From an uncultured Lachnospiraceae bacterium (GTDB lineage Bacteria; Bacillota; Clostridia; Lachnospirales; Lachnospiraceae): 20,503 nucleotides of DNA. How positions within the stretch are numbered: position 1 is the stretch's first letter; every line of letters starts with the position of its first letter. Below the pieces are notes generated by a model. The model worked only from the letters and a program-made list of their open reading frames with translations, did not search any database and was not told the DNA's origin. The stretch lies in assembly GCA_910577675.1 (NCBI GenBank), contig CAJTOR010000055.1:1-20503 (forward strand), given 5' to 3'. This document shows positions 7,263-14,802 of the stretch, one piece after another. Both the position numbers and the translations under genes were made by a program.

Positions 7263-7321
7263 ACAAAACCTCCGTCCTTTGCGTTCCCCGAAAAAGGGGC
7301 ATATCGCCCTTCCCCTTAAAA

Positions 7322-9685
7322 TCACATCAGGATGGCTTCCCTGATTACTTCCTCCATCGTTTCCACAAAAACAATGCGGATGCCGTCCGTAATCTCCTTC
7401 TCAAGCTCCTTCACATCACCCTCGTTCTTCTTGGGTACAAGCACAAGCGTGATCTCCGCCATCTTCGCCGCCAAAAGCTTCTCCTTCACACCGCCAATCG
7501 GAAGCACTCTCCCACGCAGCGTCACTTCGCCCGTCATCGCAAGATCCGCCCTTACTTTTTTCCCGGTCACAGCGGACAGCACCGCCACGCCCAGCGCAAT
7601 CCCCGCGGATGGTCCGTCTTTTGGCACCGCCCCCTCCGGGATATGAAGATGCATGTCATGTTTCTCAAAATAATCATCGGGCACTTCATATTCCTCAGCA
7701 ACCGAGCGCACATAACTGATGGCAGTGCGCGCAGACTCCTTCATCACATCGCCAAGCTGCCCCGTCAGTTCAATATTCCCCTTGCCCGGCATCGTATTAA
7801 TCTCGATCGAAAGTGTATCGCCGCCAACAGAAGTCACCGCCAGCCCGCGCACGATACCGACCGCATCTTTTCGGTTCTTCTTCTCCTTCGTGCGCTTTAC
7901 CGGTCCTAAAAACTCCGTCAGGTTCTTCTCCGTCACACGCACTTTTTCCACGGACGCATCCTGTGCCATCATAAGCACGACCTTGCGCATACATTCCCCG
8001 ATGCGCCGCTCTAAGGAACGCACCCCAGCCTCCGCCGTATATCCGGAAATAATCTTATCAACCGCCTTGTCCGTTATGGTAAACCTTTTCTTGTCAAGCC
8101 CGTTCTTAGCCAGTTGCTTCCTGATAAGATGCTCCTTCGCAATATGGCGTTTCTCCGTTGCCGTATAGGAATTTACCTCGATAATCTCCATGCGGTCAAG
8201 GAGCGGTGCAGGAATGGTCTGGGTCGTATTCGCCGTGGCAATAAACAAAACTTTTGACAGGTCAACCGGAAGCTCCAGATAATGGTCAACAAATTTTGAA
8301 TTCTGCTCGCCGTCTAATACCTCGAGCATCGCGGCTGCCGGGTCGCCCTTGTAATCACTTGCCATCTTGTCAATCTCATCAAGAAGCATCAGGGGATTCT
8401 TTACCCCCGCCGTCTTGAGCCCGGCAATAATACGCCCCGGAAGCGCCCCGACATAGGTTCTCCGGTGCCCGCGGATCTCTGCCTCATCGCGCACGCCGCC
8501 CAGACAGATCCTCACATATTTTTTGCCAAGCGCCCTGGCAACCGAGCGCGCAATCGAGGTCTTGCCTGTACCCGGAGGTCCCACCAGGCATATAATCGGC
8601 GCATCAATCTGATGCGCTGTATCTGCCCGATGTGTCGCTGCGCGCACCGCCAAAAACTCGAGAACCCGCTCCTTGACCTTCTTTAACCCATAGTGGTCTT
8701 CCTCCAGGACGCGTTTCGCATTGCGGATATCCTCGTTGTCCTCACTCTGTTTATCCCATGGCAATGACAAGAGAGTTTCCAAATATCCGCGGGAAACCGC
8801 GCTCTCCGAAACCGAGCCATTCACCGCGCGAAAACGCCTTATCTCCTGCCTTATACTCTCCTTAATCTCCTCCGGGGCTTCAAGCTCTGCACACTGTTTT
8901 TCAAACCGGTCTGCATCGGCAAGTTGATTAGTGTCCCCTAACTCCTCCTGGATCACCTTCAACTGCTCCCGAAGCATATACTCGCGCTGATTCTTGTCAA
9001 TGTGAGCCTTGACCATCTCCTGTATCCCCTTCTGGATACGGATAACATTGACTTCATTTGCTAATACCACGGCCTCCGCCTTAAACTGCCCAATAAGCCC
9101 GAAACCTGCCAGGATCATCTCTTTTTCCGGAACGGAAAGCGGAAGCTGTACCGGGAGCTGCTCGACAAATTTTTCAAGGCTCGTCATTTCCATCAGGTTT
9201 TTTAAAACCTCGCGGCTCAACCTGACATTCTCACTTCCATAATTTGTAAGAAGCTCCTTCAAACTGCGAAGCATCGCTTCCCTCTCGGTCTTGGTCGGCT
9301 CCTCACCCTGCGGGACACGCGAAGTTTCCGCAACCAGATACTCGCCGCCGTCCGTCATGGACAAAAACTGCGCCCGGTACTCACCGACCGCCAACACCCG
9401 GATAACATTCTCCGGCAGCTTGATAAGCTGTCTGACCACCGTCACAGTACCATAAGCATAGAGGGAATCCATGGACAATTCCTCGCCCCCCTTTGGCTCC
9501 TCTGCATGCGAATCCTGCTGCGTCACCACAAAAACGCGCTGCTCCTGGCGCATTGCAGTTTCCACCGCGGCTATACTCTTTTTTTTCCGGATATCAAAAT
9601 GGATCATCATCCCGGGCATCACAACAATGTTGCGCAGTGTCACTAACGGCATCGCCACAATTTCATTCTTCCCCGTTTCCTCCAT
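7322..9685 (-). CDS. lon: ATP-dependent protease Lon (endopeptidase La)
   Basis: A 787-residue LonA protease: an N-terminal substrate-binding domain (to about 210), a helical linker with coiled coil (about 210-310), an AAA+ domain with Walker A GPPGTGKT at 369-376 and Walker B LLDEID at 434-439, and a C-terminal Ser-Lys protease domain. The catalytic dyad is Ser693 in PKDGPSAG and Lys736 in GGVKEK, 43 residues apart as in E. coli Lon. It degrades misfolded and specific regulatory proteins in the cytoplasm. Length and motifs are complete, with no sign of decay. It starts 18 bases after the clpX stop with a weak AAAGG site, so it is probably translated from the clpX transcript. Confidence 0.97.
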   Translation of the reverse strand: MEETGKNEIVAMPLVTLRNIVVMPGMMIHFDIRKKKSIAAVETAMRQEQRVFVVTQQDSHAEEPKGGEELSMDSLYAYGTVTVVRQLIKLPENVIRVLAVGEYRAQFLSMTDGGEYLVAETSRVPQGEEPTKTEREAMLRSLKELLTNYGSENVRLSREVLKNLMEMTSLEKFVEQLPVQLPLSVPEKEMILAGFGLIGQFKAEAVVLANEVNVIRIQKGIQEMVKAHIDKNQREYMLREQLKVIQEELGDTNQLADADRFEKQCAELEAPEEIKESIRQEIRRFRAVNGSVSESAVSRGYLETLLSLPWDKQSEDNEDIRNAKRVLEEDHYGLKKVKERVLEFLAVRAATHRADTAHQIDAPIICLVGPPGTGKTSIARSVARALGKKYVRICLGGVRDEAEIRGHRRTYVGALPGRIIAGLKTAGVKNPLMLLDEIDKMASDYKGDPAAAMLEVLDGEQNSKFVDHYLELPVDLSKVLFIATANTTQTIPAPLLDRMEIIEVNSYTATEKRHIAKEHLIRKQLAKNGLDKKRFTITDKAVDKIISGYTAEAGVRSLERRIGECMRKVVLMMAQDASVEKVRVTEKNLTEFLGPVKRTKEKKNRKDAVGIVRGLAVTSVGGDTLSIEINTMPGKGNIELTGQLGDVMKESARTAISYVRSVAEEYEVPDDYFEKHDMHLHIPEGAVPKDGPSAGIALGVAVLSAVTGKKVRADLAMTGEVTLRGRVLPIGGVKEKLLAAKMAEITLVLVPKKNEGDVKELEKEITDGIRIVFVETMEEVIREAILM

Positions 9686-9703
9686 AACCGCATACCTTTC
9701 CGA

Positions 9704-11008
9704 CTACGCAATTTCGCCCGCGCTGTGTTTTGTGGAGTGCTTGCGCATCTGCTTTTTCGACTGGCCACCCTCCACGCGGACAAGTTCAGGCTGCCCCGTC
9801 CCTTCCGCCGCCTCCTTTGTGACAATACATTTAATCACATCCGGATCCGTCGGGACAGTGTACATCGTTTCCATCATAACCGCCTCAACAATGGCGCGAA
9901 GCCCCCTCGCCCCGGTCTTGCGCTCAAAAGAGCGCTTCGCAATCGCCGTAAGCGCCTCCGGCGTAAACTCAAGTTCCACGCCATCAAGCTCAAACAGCTT
10001 TTTGTATTGCTTTGCCAGCGCATTCCGCGGCTCGGAAAGAATACGTACAAGGGACTTCTCATCAAGCAGGTCCATCGCCGTAACAACCGGCACGCGCCCG
10101 ACAAATTCCGGGATCATTCCGAATTTAATCAGATCCTGCGGCAGCACCTGGCGCAGCAGCACACCGATATCCTTTTTCTGTCCCACCGTAACATCCCCGT
10201 TAAAACCGATGGTTTTCTGACCGACCCTCGACTCAATAATCTTTTCAAGACCGTCAAACGCACCGCCACAGATAAACAGGATATTGGTCGTATCAATCTG
10301 CAAAAACTCCTGGTGCGGGTGTTTCCTCCCACCCTGCGGTGGAACCGACGCAACCGTACCCTCAAGGATTTTTAACAGCGCCTGCTGCACACCCTCGCCT
10401 GATACATCGCGCGTGATGGATGTGTTTTCTGATTTCCTTGTAATCTTGTCAATCTCATCAATATATATAATGCCGCACTGTGCGCGCTCAATATCATAAT
10501 CCGCTGCCTGGATAATCTTTAGCAGTATGTTCTCCACGTCCTCACCGACATATCCAGCCTCCGTCAGCGCGGTCGCATCAGCAATCGCAAACGGCACATT
10601 CAAAATTTTTGCAAGTGTCTGGGCTAAATAAGTCTTGCCCGAACCGGTCGGACCGATTAACAGGATATTGCTTTTCTGCAATTCAACATCCAGGTCACGC
10701 TCCGACAAAATCCTCTTATAATGGTTGTAAACCGACACGGCAAGCGCCCGCTTCGCCTCGTCCTGCCCAATCACGTACTGGTCAAGATAGTCCTTAATCT
10801 CCCTCGGTTTTAAGAGATTAATCATATTATCCTCGTACTCCATCGCAAGACCTTCGTTCTCCTCCTCAATTATCTCGGAGCAGACACCGATGCACTCATC
10901 ACAAATATGGATATCCTTAGGCCCGATAATAAGGCGCTTCACCTGTTCCTGGCTCTTCCCGCAAAAGGAACAGTACAGCATCGGATTCCCGTCATTTTTT
11001 GTCGCCAT
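9704..11008 (-). CDS. clpX: ATP-dependent Clp protease ATP-binding subunit ClpX
   Basis: A 434-residue AAA+ unfoldase that feeds substrates to ClpP. The N-terminal C4 zinc finger has Cys13, Cys16, Cys36 and Cys39; Walker A GPTGSGKT is at 119-126, the pore loop GYVG at 152-155 and Walker B IYIDEID at 181-187. The ClpP-docking loop IGF is at 267-269, so it should pair with the neighbouring ClpP. Start: ATG 11008 (MATKND) has GGAGG six bases upstream. The longer frame to 11035 adds only a non-conserved basic peptide. It lies 64 bases after clpP, with a hairpin in the gap, and 18 bases before lon. Confidence 0.97.
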   Translation of the reverse strand: MATKNDGNPMLYCSFCGKSQEQVKRLIIGPKDIHICDECIGVCSEIIEEENEGLAMEYEDNMINLLKPREIKDYLDQYVIGQDEAKRALAVSVYNHYKRILSERDLDVELQKSNILLIGPTGSGKTYLAQTLAKILNVPFAIADATALTEAGYVGEDVENILLKIIQAADYDIERAQCGIIYIDEIDKITRKSENTSITRDVSGEGVQQALLKILEGTVASVPPQGGRKHPHQEFLQIDTTNILFICGGAFDGLEKIIESRVGQKTIGFNGDVTVGQKKDIGVLLRQVLPQDLIKFGMIPEFVGRVPVVTAMDLLDEKSLVRILSEPRNALAKQYKKLFELDGVELEFTPEALTAIAKRSFERKTGARGLRAIVEAVMMETMYTVPTDPDVIKCIVTKEAAEGTGQPELVRVEGGQSKKQMRKHSTKHSAGEIA

Positions 11009-11044
11009 TTTCAGCCTCCATTTTTTGCCCATCAATAATTCGCC

Positions 11045-11065
11045 GGACAGCCTTTATGGCTGCCC
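11045..11065 (-). other. Intercistronic hairpin between clpP and clpX
   Basis: On the minus strand GGGCAGCC and GGCTGTCC pair over the loop ATAAA, with one G-U pair. No T-run follows, so it is not a standard terminator. It could stabilise clpP mRNA ends or tune clpX expression. Confidence 0.45.
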
Positions 11066-11072
11066 GTTTCGC

Positions 11073-11654
11073 CTATCGTTTCGTTACAATCGTATCAATA
11101 ATACCGTAATCCAGCGCCTCCTGAGCTGACATATAATAATCGCGCTCAGTATCCGCCTCAATTACCTCGTAAGGCTTTCCCGTATTCTCAGCAAGCATCT
11201 GGTTTAATTTCTTCTTTGTCTTCAGGATATTTTCCGCCACAATCTTGATTTCGGTCGCCTGACCCCTTGCGCCGCCCGACGGCTGGTGAATCATTATCTC
11301 GGCGTTCGGCAGTGCCATGCGCTTGCCCTTTGTGCCGCCCGCAAGCAAAAATGCCCCCATGCTTGCCGCCATGCCAATACAAATCGTTGACACATCGCAC
11401 TTGATAAAGTTCATCGTATCGTAGATAGCCATTCCCGCCGTAACGGATCCTCCCGGACTGTTGATATAGAGGTTGATGTCCTTGCCCGGGTCTTCCGCCT
11501 CAAGGAAAAGCAGCTGCGCCATAACGACACTCGCACTGGCATCCGTCACTTCCTCCCCGAGAAAAATAATCCGATCCTTCAACAACCTGGAATAGATATC
11601 ATAGGAGCGCTCACCCCTGCTAGTCTGCTCAATTACATAAGGTACTAAACTCAT
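11073..11654 (-). CDS. clpP: ATP-dependent Clp protease proteolytic subunit ClpP
   Basis: A 193-residue serine peptidase that forms the tetradecameric chamber of ClpXP. The catalytic triad is complete: Ser98 in GMAASMGAF, His123 in MIHQPSGG and Asp172 in ERDYYMS. Start: the frame also has an ATG at 11672, but that codon has no binding site, and the bases after it (GGAGG, then AAGGG) form the site for ATG 11654, which gives MSLVPYVIEQ, the usual ClpP beginning. It lies 141 bases after tig, with a terminator between them. A separate promoter for clpP is therefore likely, but I could not identify a convincing one, and I saw no CtsR-type heptamer repeat. Confidence 0.97.
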   Translation of the reverse strand: MSLVPYVIEQTSRGERSYDIYSRLLKDRIIFLGEEVTDASASVVMAQLLFLEAEDPGKDINLYINSPGGSVTAGMAIYDTMNFIKCDVSTICIGMAASMGAFLLAGGTKGKRMALPNAEIMIHQPSGGARGQATEIKIVAENILKTKKKLNQMLAENTGKPYEVIEADTERDYYMSAQEALDYGIIDTIVTKR

Positions 11655-11743
11655 CTTCCCTTTTCCCTCCATTCACATATTCTTTTTCCCAAATCCCCAC
11701 CTTAAATATTCAAAAAAATCTTTATTCTTTAGTATGGCTAAAA

Positions 11744-11779
11744 ATGCGGGAATGATTTCCGGAAAAATCGCTCCCGCAT
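11744..11779 (-). terminator. Intrinsic terminator after tig
   Basis: On the minus strand ATGCGGGA pairs with TCCCGCAT, and after a 2x2 internal loop GATTT pairs with AAATC over a 6-base loop; a run of five T follows. It begins 16 bases after the tig stop and should wholly or partly separate tig from clpP transcription. Confidence 0.7.
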
Positions 11780-11795
11780 CTTAACGTCCTTCTAA

Positions 11796-13082
11796 TTATA
11801 CTTCAACAGCCTGCCCAGCCACAAAGTCAATCGCTTTCTGCACTTTTAAATCCGTAGCCAAAAGCTTCCTGTCCTCCTCGCTAAGCATCTCCTTCACCCT
11901 GTCAAGTTCCATATTGTAATTCTTTGCCATGCGCTCCATCTCTTTCTCAAGTTCCTCATCAGAAAGTTCAATGTTCTCCGCCTTCACGATCTCCTCAAGC
12001 ACAAGCCTGCTCTGGATGCGCCTTAACGCCTGCGGCTCGAGTGTTTCCATAAACTTCTCCGGTGTCATGCTGGTAAACTGCAAATACTGGTCAATCCCCA
12101 GCCCCTGCATCTGAAGCCTCTGCGAAAACTCATCTGCCATCTGGCGCTTCTGCGTTTCCACCATAGGCTGCGGGATATCCATCTGCGCATTTTCGACAAT
12201 CTTTTTAAGTACGTCATCCTCCTTCTGTGCCTTCGCTTCCGCTTCCTTCTTCGCGCTGATCTCCTTGCGGATACCATCCTTGTAAGCTTCAAGCGTCTCG
12301 TACTCCGATACGTCCTGCGCAAAATCATCGTCAAGCTCAGGCAGTTCCTTCACCTTGATGCCCTTTACACAGACCTTAAATGTTGCAGGCTTGCCCGCGA
12401 GATCCGGCGCATGGTACTCGGCAGGGAAAGTGACATTAACCTCGCACTCCTCACCGATGTTTTTGCCCACAATCTGATCCTCAAATGTATCAATAAACGA
12501 ATGGGAACCGATCTCAAGCTCATGATCCGTACCCTTTCCGCCCTCAAATGCAACCCCGTCAATAAACCCTTCATAATCGATTGTCGCTATATCGCCCATG
12601 GCAACTGCGCGATCCTCAACTGTCACGGTTCTCGAATTCTGTTCCCTCGCCTTGTCAAGCTCGGCGGCAATCTCCTCGTCCGTCACGGCGATTTCCTTCT
12701 TTTCCACCTCGATGCCCTTGTACTGGCCAAGTGTCACTGCCGGTTTTACCGCAACTTCCGCCGTGAAGATAAAAGCCTTGCCCTTCTCCACCTGAACCAC
12801 CTCGATGGACGGTCTTGACACGATATCAAGCCCGCTCTCCTTCGCTGCCGTTTCATAAGCCTGCGGGATAATATCGTTCGCTGCATCCTCATAGAAAATG
12901 CCCGCGCCGTACATCTTTTCAATCACCTGACGCGGAGCCTTGCCCTTGCGGAAGCCCTGCACATTGATCCTTCCCTTGTTCTTGTGATAAACCTTCTCAA
13001 TCGCTTTCTCAAACTCTTCTGCGGCTGCTTCTATCGTAAGCTTCACCATATTCTTGCCCAAATCTTCCACCTGAAAACTCAT
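11796..13082 (-). CDS. tig: Trigger factor, ribosome-associated chaperone and prolyl isomerase
   Basis: A 428-residue ribosome-bound chaperone that receives nascent chains. The N-terminal ribosome-docking signature GFRKGKAP is at 43-50, an FKBP-type prolyl isomerase domain covers about 160-245 (IDYEGFIDGVAFEGGKG onward), and a long helical C-terminal domain forms the chaperone arms. Start: ATG 13082 has AAGGAGG nine bases upstream. Placement immediately before clpP and clpX is the common arrangement in Firmicutes. A promoter candidate lies 112-120 bases upstream. Confidence 0.97.
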   Translation of the reverse strand: MSFQVEDLGKNMVKLTIEAAAEEFEKAIEKVYHKNKGRINVQGFRKGKAPRQVIEKMYGAGIFYEDAANDIIPQAYETAAKESGLDIVSRPSIEVVQVEKGKAFIFTAEVAVKPAVTLGQYKGIEVEKKEIAVTDEEIAAELDKAREQNSRTVTVEDRAVAMGDIATIDYEGFIDGVAFEGGKGTDHELEIGSHSFIDTFEDQIVGKNIGEECEVNVTFPAEYHAPDLAGKPATFKVCVKGIKVKELPELDDDFAQDVSEYETLEAYKDGIRKEISAKKEAEAKAQKEDDVLKKIVENAQMDIPQPMVETQKRQMADEFSQRLQMQGLGIDQYLQFTSMTPEKFMETLEPQALRRIQSRLVLEEIVKAENIELSDEELEKEMERMAKNYNMELDRVKEMLSEEDRKLLATDLKVQKAIDFVAGQAVEV

Positions 13083-13193
13083 CCGTATTTTCCTCCTTCT
13101 ATTATGTCCCGGCTATCTGCCGTAAGCTGCCCGCCCCATTTTTTTCGGACGGTTTTTCTCTGACGGCGCACAGACATATCATATCATTTTCCG

Positions 13194-13202
13194 ATTATAG
13201 CA
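13194..13202 (-). promoter_or_regulatory. Extended -10 promoter of tig
   Basis: The minus strand reads TGCTATAAT, a consensus -10 with the TGn extension. The hexamer 17 bases upstream (TAGCAT) is a poor -35. The implied leader to the tig start is about 105 bases, with a G-rich stretch before the ribosome binding site. The AT-rich gap between here and glmM (13203-13262) shows only an AT hairpin with no clear terminator. Confidence 0.6.
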
Positions 13203-13262
13203 TGTTTCTTTTAAAAATGCTACTAATTTTTATAAAAAAATTATTATGTTTTGCAACCCCGG

Positions 13263-14606
13263 TTAAAGGGCGGATTCCAGTTCCTCGAGCACCTTAACCA
13301 CCTGCGCAACCTTGCTTTCACACAGTTCATCGGTCGGTGCCTCCACCATAACACGAACCACCGGCTCCGTCCCGCTGCCGCGCACCAGAATCCTGCCGTT
13401 CTCCCCAAGCTCTTTCTCAACGCGCGAAACCTCGGCAAGCACGCGCTCATCCGTCATCGCCGCCGCCTTATCCTTCACGCGGACATTCTTTAAAAGCTGC
13501 GGGTATATTACCAAGTCCTTTACCAGCTCCGAAAGTTTCTGCTTCTTTTCCAACATAACCTCCATAACTTTAAGCGAAGTAAGAATCCCGTCGCCCGTCA
13601 CCGCATGTTTGCTGAAAATAATATGCCCGGAATCCTCCCCTCCAAGACAATGCCCGTTTTTCACCATATTTTCCGATACATACTTGTCGCCGACCGCCGT
13701 TTTCTCATACTGGATATTCTTTGCGTCAAGCGCCTTGTAAAGCCCGAAATTTGACATTACAGTCGTCACCACCGTATCGTTGTGCAGTTCGCCGCGCTCA
13801 TGCATATAACAGCCGCACAGATACAGGATTGCATCGCCGGAAAGCACCTTGCCCGTCTCGTCCACACACATGCAGCGGTCCGCGTCCCCATCATAGGCAA
13901 AACCGGCATCAAGACCGTTTTCCACCACAAATTTCTGCAATTTTTCAATGTGGGTCGAACCACAGTCCGCATTGATATTCGTCCCGTCCGGCTCGCTGCT
14001 CATCACAAATGTTTTTGCCCCCAGCGTGTCAAAAACCCCCTTCGCCACAGTGGTTGCCGAACCGTTCGCAAGGTCAAGTCCGATCTTCTTATCGCCGAAG
14101 GAACGCGTCGCCAGGGAAATCAGGTAGCCGATATAGCGGTGCCTCCCGATCGAATAATCCACTGTGCGGCCGACCTTCTCCCTAACCGCATACGGCAGTT
14201 CCCCCGCCTCCCCATCCAGATACGCCTCAATCTTCTCCTCGATTGCCGCCTCAAGCTTGTAGCCCTTCCCGTTTATCACCTTAATCCCGTTATCATAATA
14301 AGGATTATGGCTTGCCGAAATCATAATGCCGCAATCAAAATCCTCGCTGCGCACCACGTAGGAAACACTTGGTGTAGGGGTCACATGGAGCAGATATACG
14401 TCCGCCCCGCTCGCGGTAAGACCCGCCGAGAGCGCGTCCTCAAACATATAGCTGGAGCGGCGGGTATCCTTGCCAATCACCACCTTTGCCTTATGCTCCT
14501 GCCCGTAATACCATCCCAAAAACCTGCCCACCTTAAACGCCTGCTCCACTTTAAGATCTACATTAGCCTCTCCCCTAAAACCATCCGTCCCAAAATATTT
14601 GCCCAT
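13263..14606 (-). CDS. glmM: Phosphoglucosamine mutase GlmM
   Basis: Interconverts glucosamine-6-phosphate and glucosamine-1-phosphate, the step that commits to UDP-GlcNAc for peptidoglycan and polysaccharides. Four active-site loops are intact in 447 residues: the phosphoserine loop SASHNP with Ser99, the metal loop DGDADR at 239-244, the sugar-binding loop GGEDSGH at 322-328 and the phosphate-binding loop RGSGTEP at 409-415. The MGKYFGTDGFRG beginning and the Ser-type loop point to GlmM and not a phosphomannomutase or phosphoglucomutase. Start: several in-frame ATGs occur between 14663 and 14606. 14606 is chosen because it begins the conserved sequence and gives the family length, though an AAAGGAG lies just before the ATG at 14630, so the start is not certain. 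Confidence 0.94.
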   Translation of the reverse strand: MGKYFGTDGFRGEANVDLKVEQAFKVGRFLGWYYGQEHKAKVVIGKDTRRSSYMFEDALSAGLTASGADVYLLHVTPTPSVSYVVRSEDFDCGIMISASHNPYYDNGIKVINGKGYKLEAAIEEKIEAYLDGEAGELPYAVREKVGRTVDYSIGRHRYIGYLISLATRSFGDKKIGLDLANGSATTVAKGVFDTLGAKTFVMSSEPDGTNINADCGSTHIEKLQKFVVENGLDAGFAYDGDADRCMCVDETGKVLSGDAILYLCGCYMHERGELHNDTVVTTVMSNFGLYKALDAKNIQYEKTAVGDKYVSENMVKNGHCLGGEDSGHIIFSKHAVTGDGILTSLKVMEVMLEKKQKLSELVKDLVIYPQLLKNVRVKDKAAAMTDERVLAEVSRVEKELGENGRILVRGSGTEPVVRVMVEAPTDELCESKVAQVVKVLEELESAL

Positions 14607-14648
14607 CGCTCCTGCCATGCCATACGGCATGCTCCTTTCCCAAATTTC

Positions 14649-14661
14649 GCCGGCTCCCGGC
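14649..14661 (-). other. Small GC hairpin next to the glmM ribosome binding site
   Basis: GCCGG-GAG-CCGGC on the minus strand, a perfect 5-bp stem, ends nine bases before AAAGGAG. With the hairpin at 14715-14728 it gives the long glmM leader some structure. There is no glmS-type ribozyme signature. Confidence 0.35.
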
Positions 14662-14714
14662 ACATATTTATATTATCCTGTAATCGCCATGTCTTTTTGC
14701 CAGACAAACAAACA

Positions 14715-14728
14715 CCGGTGTAAACCGG
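14715..14728 (-). other. Hairpin with T-rich tail in the glmM leader
   Basis: CCGGT-TTAC-ACCGG on the minus strand is followed by TGTTTGTTTG. It could act as a weak attenuator just downstream of the transcription start, but the stem is only 5 bp. Confidence 0.3.
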
Positions 14729-14744
14729 CACAATATCGCTGCAC

Positions 14745-14773
14745 ATTGTAACATGTTTTAACAAAAAATGCAA
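14745..14773 (-). promoter_or_regulatory. Promoter of glmM
   Basis: TTGCAT (14768-14773), 17 bases, then TACAAT (14745-14750) preceded by TGT as an extended -10. The -35 directly abuts the terminator stem of the upstream gene. The leader to the glmM start is about 130 bases. Confidence 0.7.
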
Positions 14774-14802
14774 GACCGGACGCATTATTCCTTCGTCCGG
14801 TC
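14774..14802 (-). terminator. Terminator hairpin around the stop codon of the receiver-synthetase gene
   Basis: GACCGGACG and CGTCCGGTC are a perfect 9-bp stem with an 11-base loop that contains the TAA stop (14785-14787). TTGCATTTTTT follows on the minus strand. The stem uses the last sense codons of the gene. Confidence 0.6.

Noticed and set aside
7263..7325. Longer engB start at ATG 7325 overlapping the lon stop
   Set aside because: The added 21 residues are not EngB-like, while ATG 7262 has a strong, well-spaced GGAGG.
9471..10375. Long plus-strand open frames opposite lon and clpX
   Set aside because: They are antisense shadows of well-supported genes; their translations are Ser/Arg/Pro-rich without any family signature.
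11655..11743. CtsR or HrcA heat-shock operator upstream of clpP
   Set aside because: I searched by eye for the GGTCAAA heptamer repeat and the CIRCE inverted repeat and found neither.
13203..13262. AT-rich inverted repeat after glmM (TAATTTTT/AAAAATTA) as a terminator
   Set aside because: The stem is only A-T pairs and no separate T-run follows, so it would be a poor terminator.
14607..14744. Riboswitch or glmS-type ribozyme in the long glmM leader
   Set aside because: Only two short 5-bp hairpins are visible; no conserved ribozyme or riboswitch core could be recognised.
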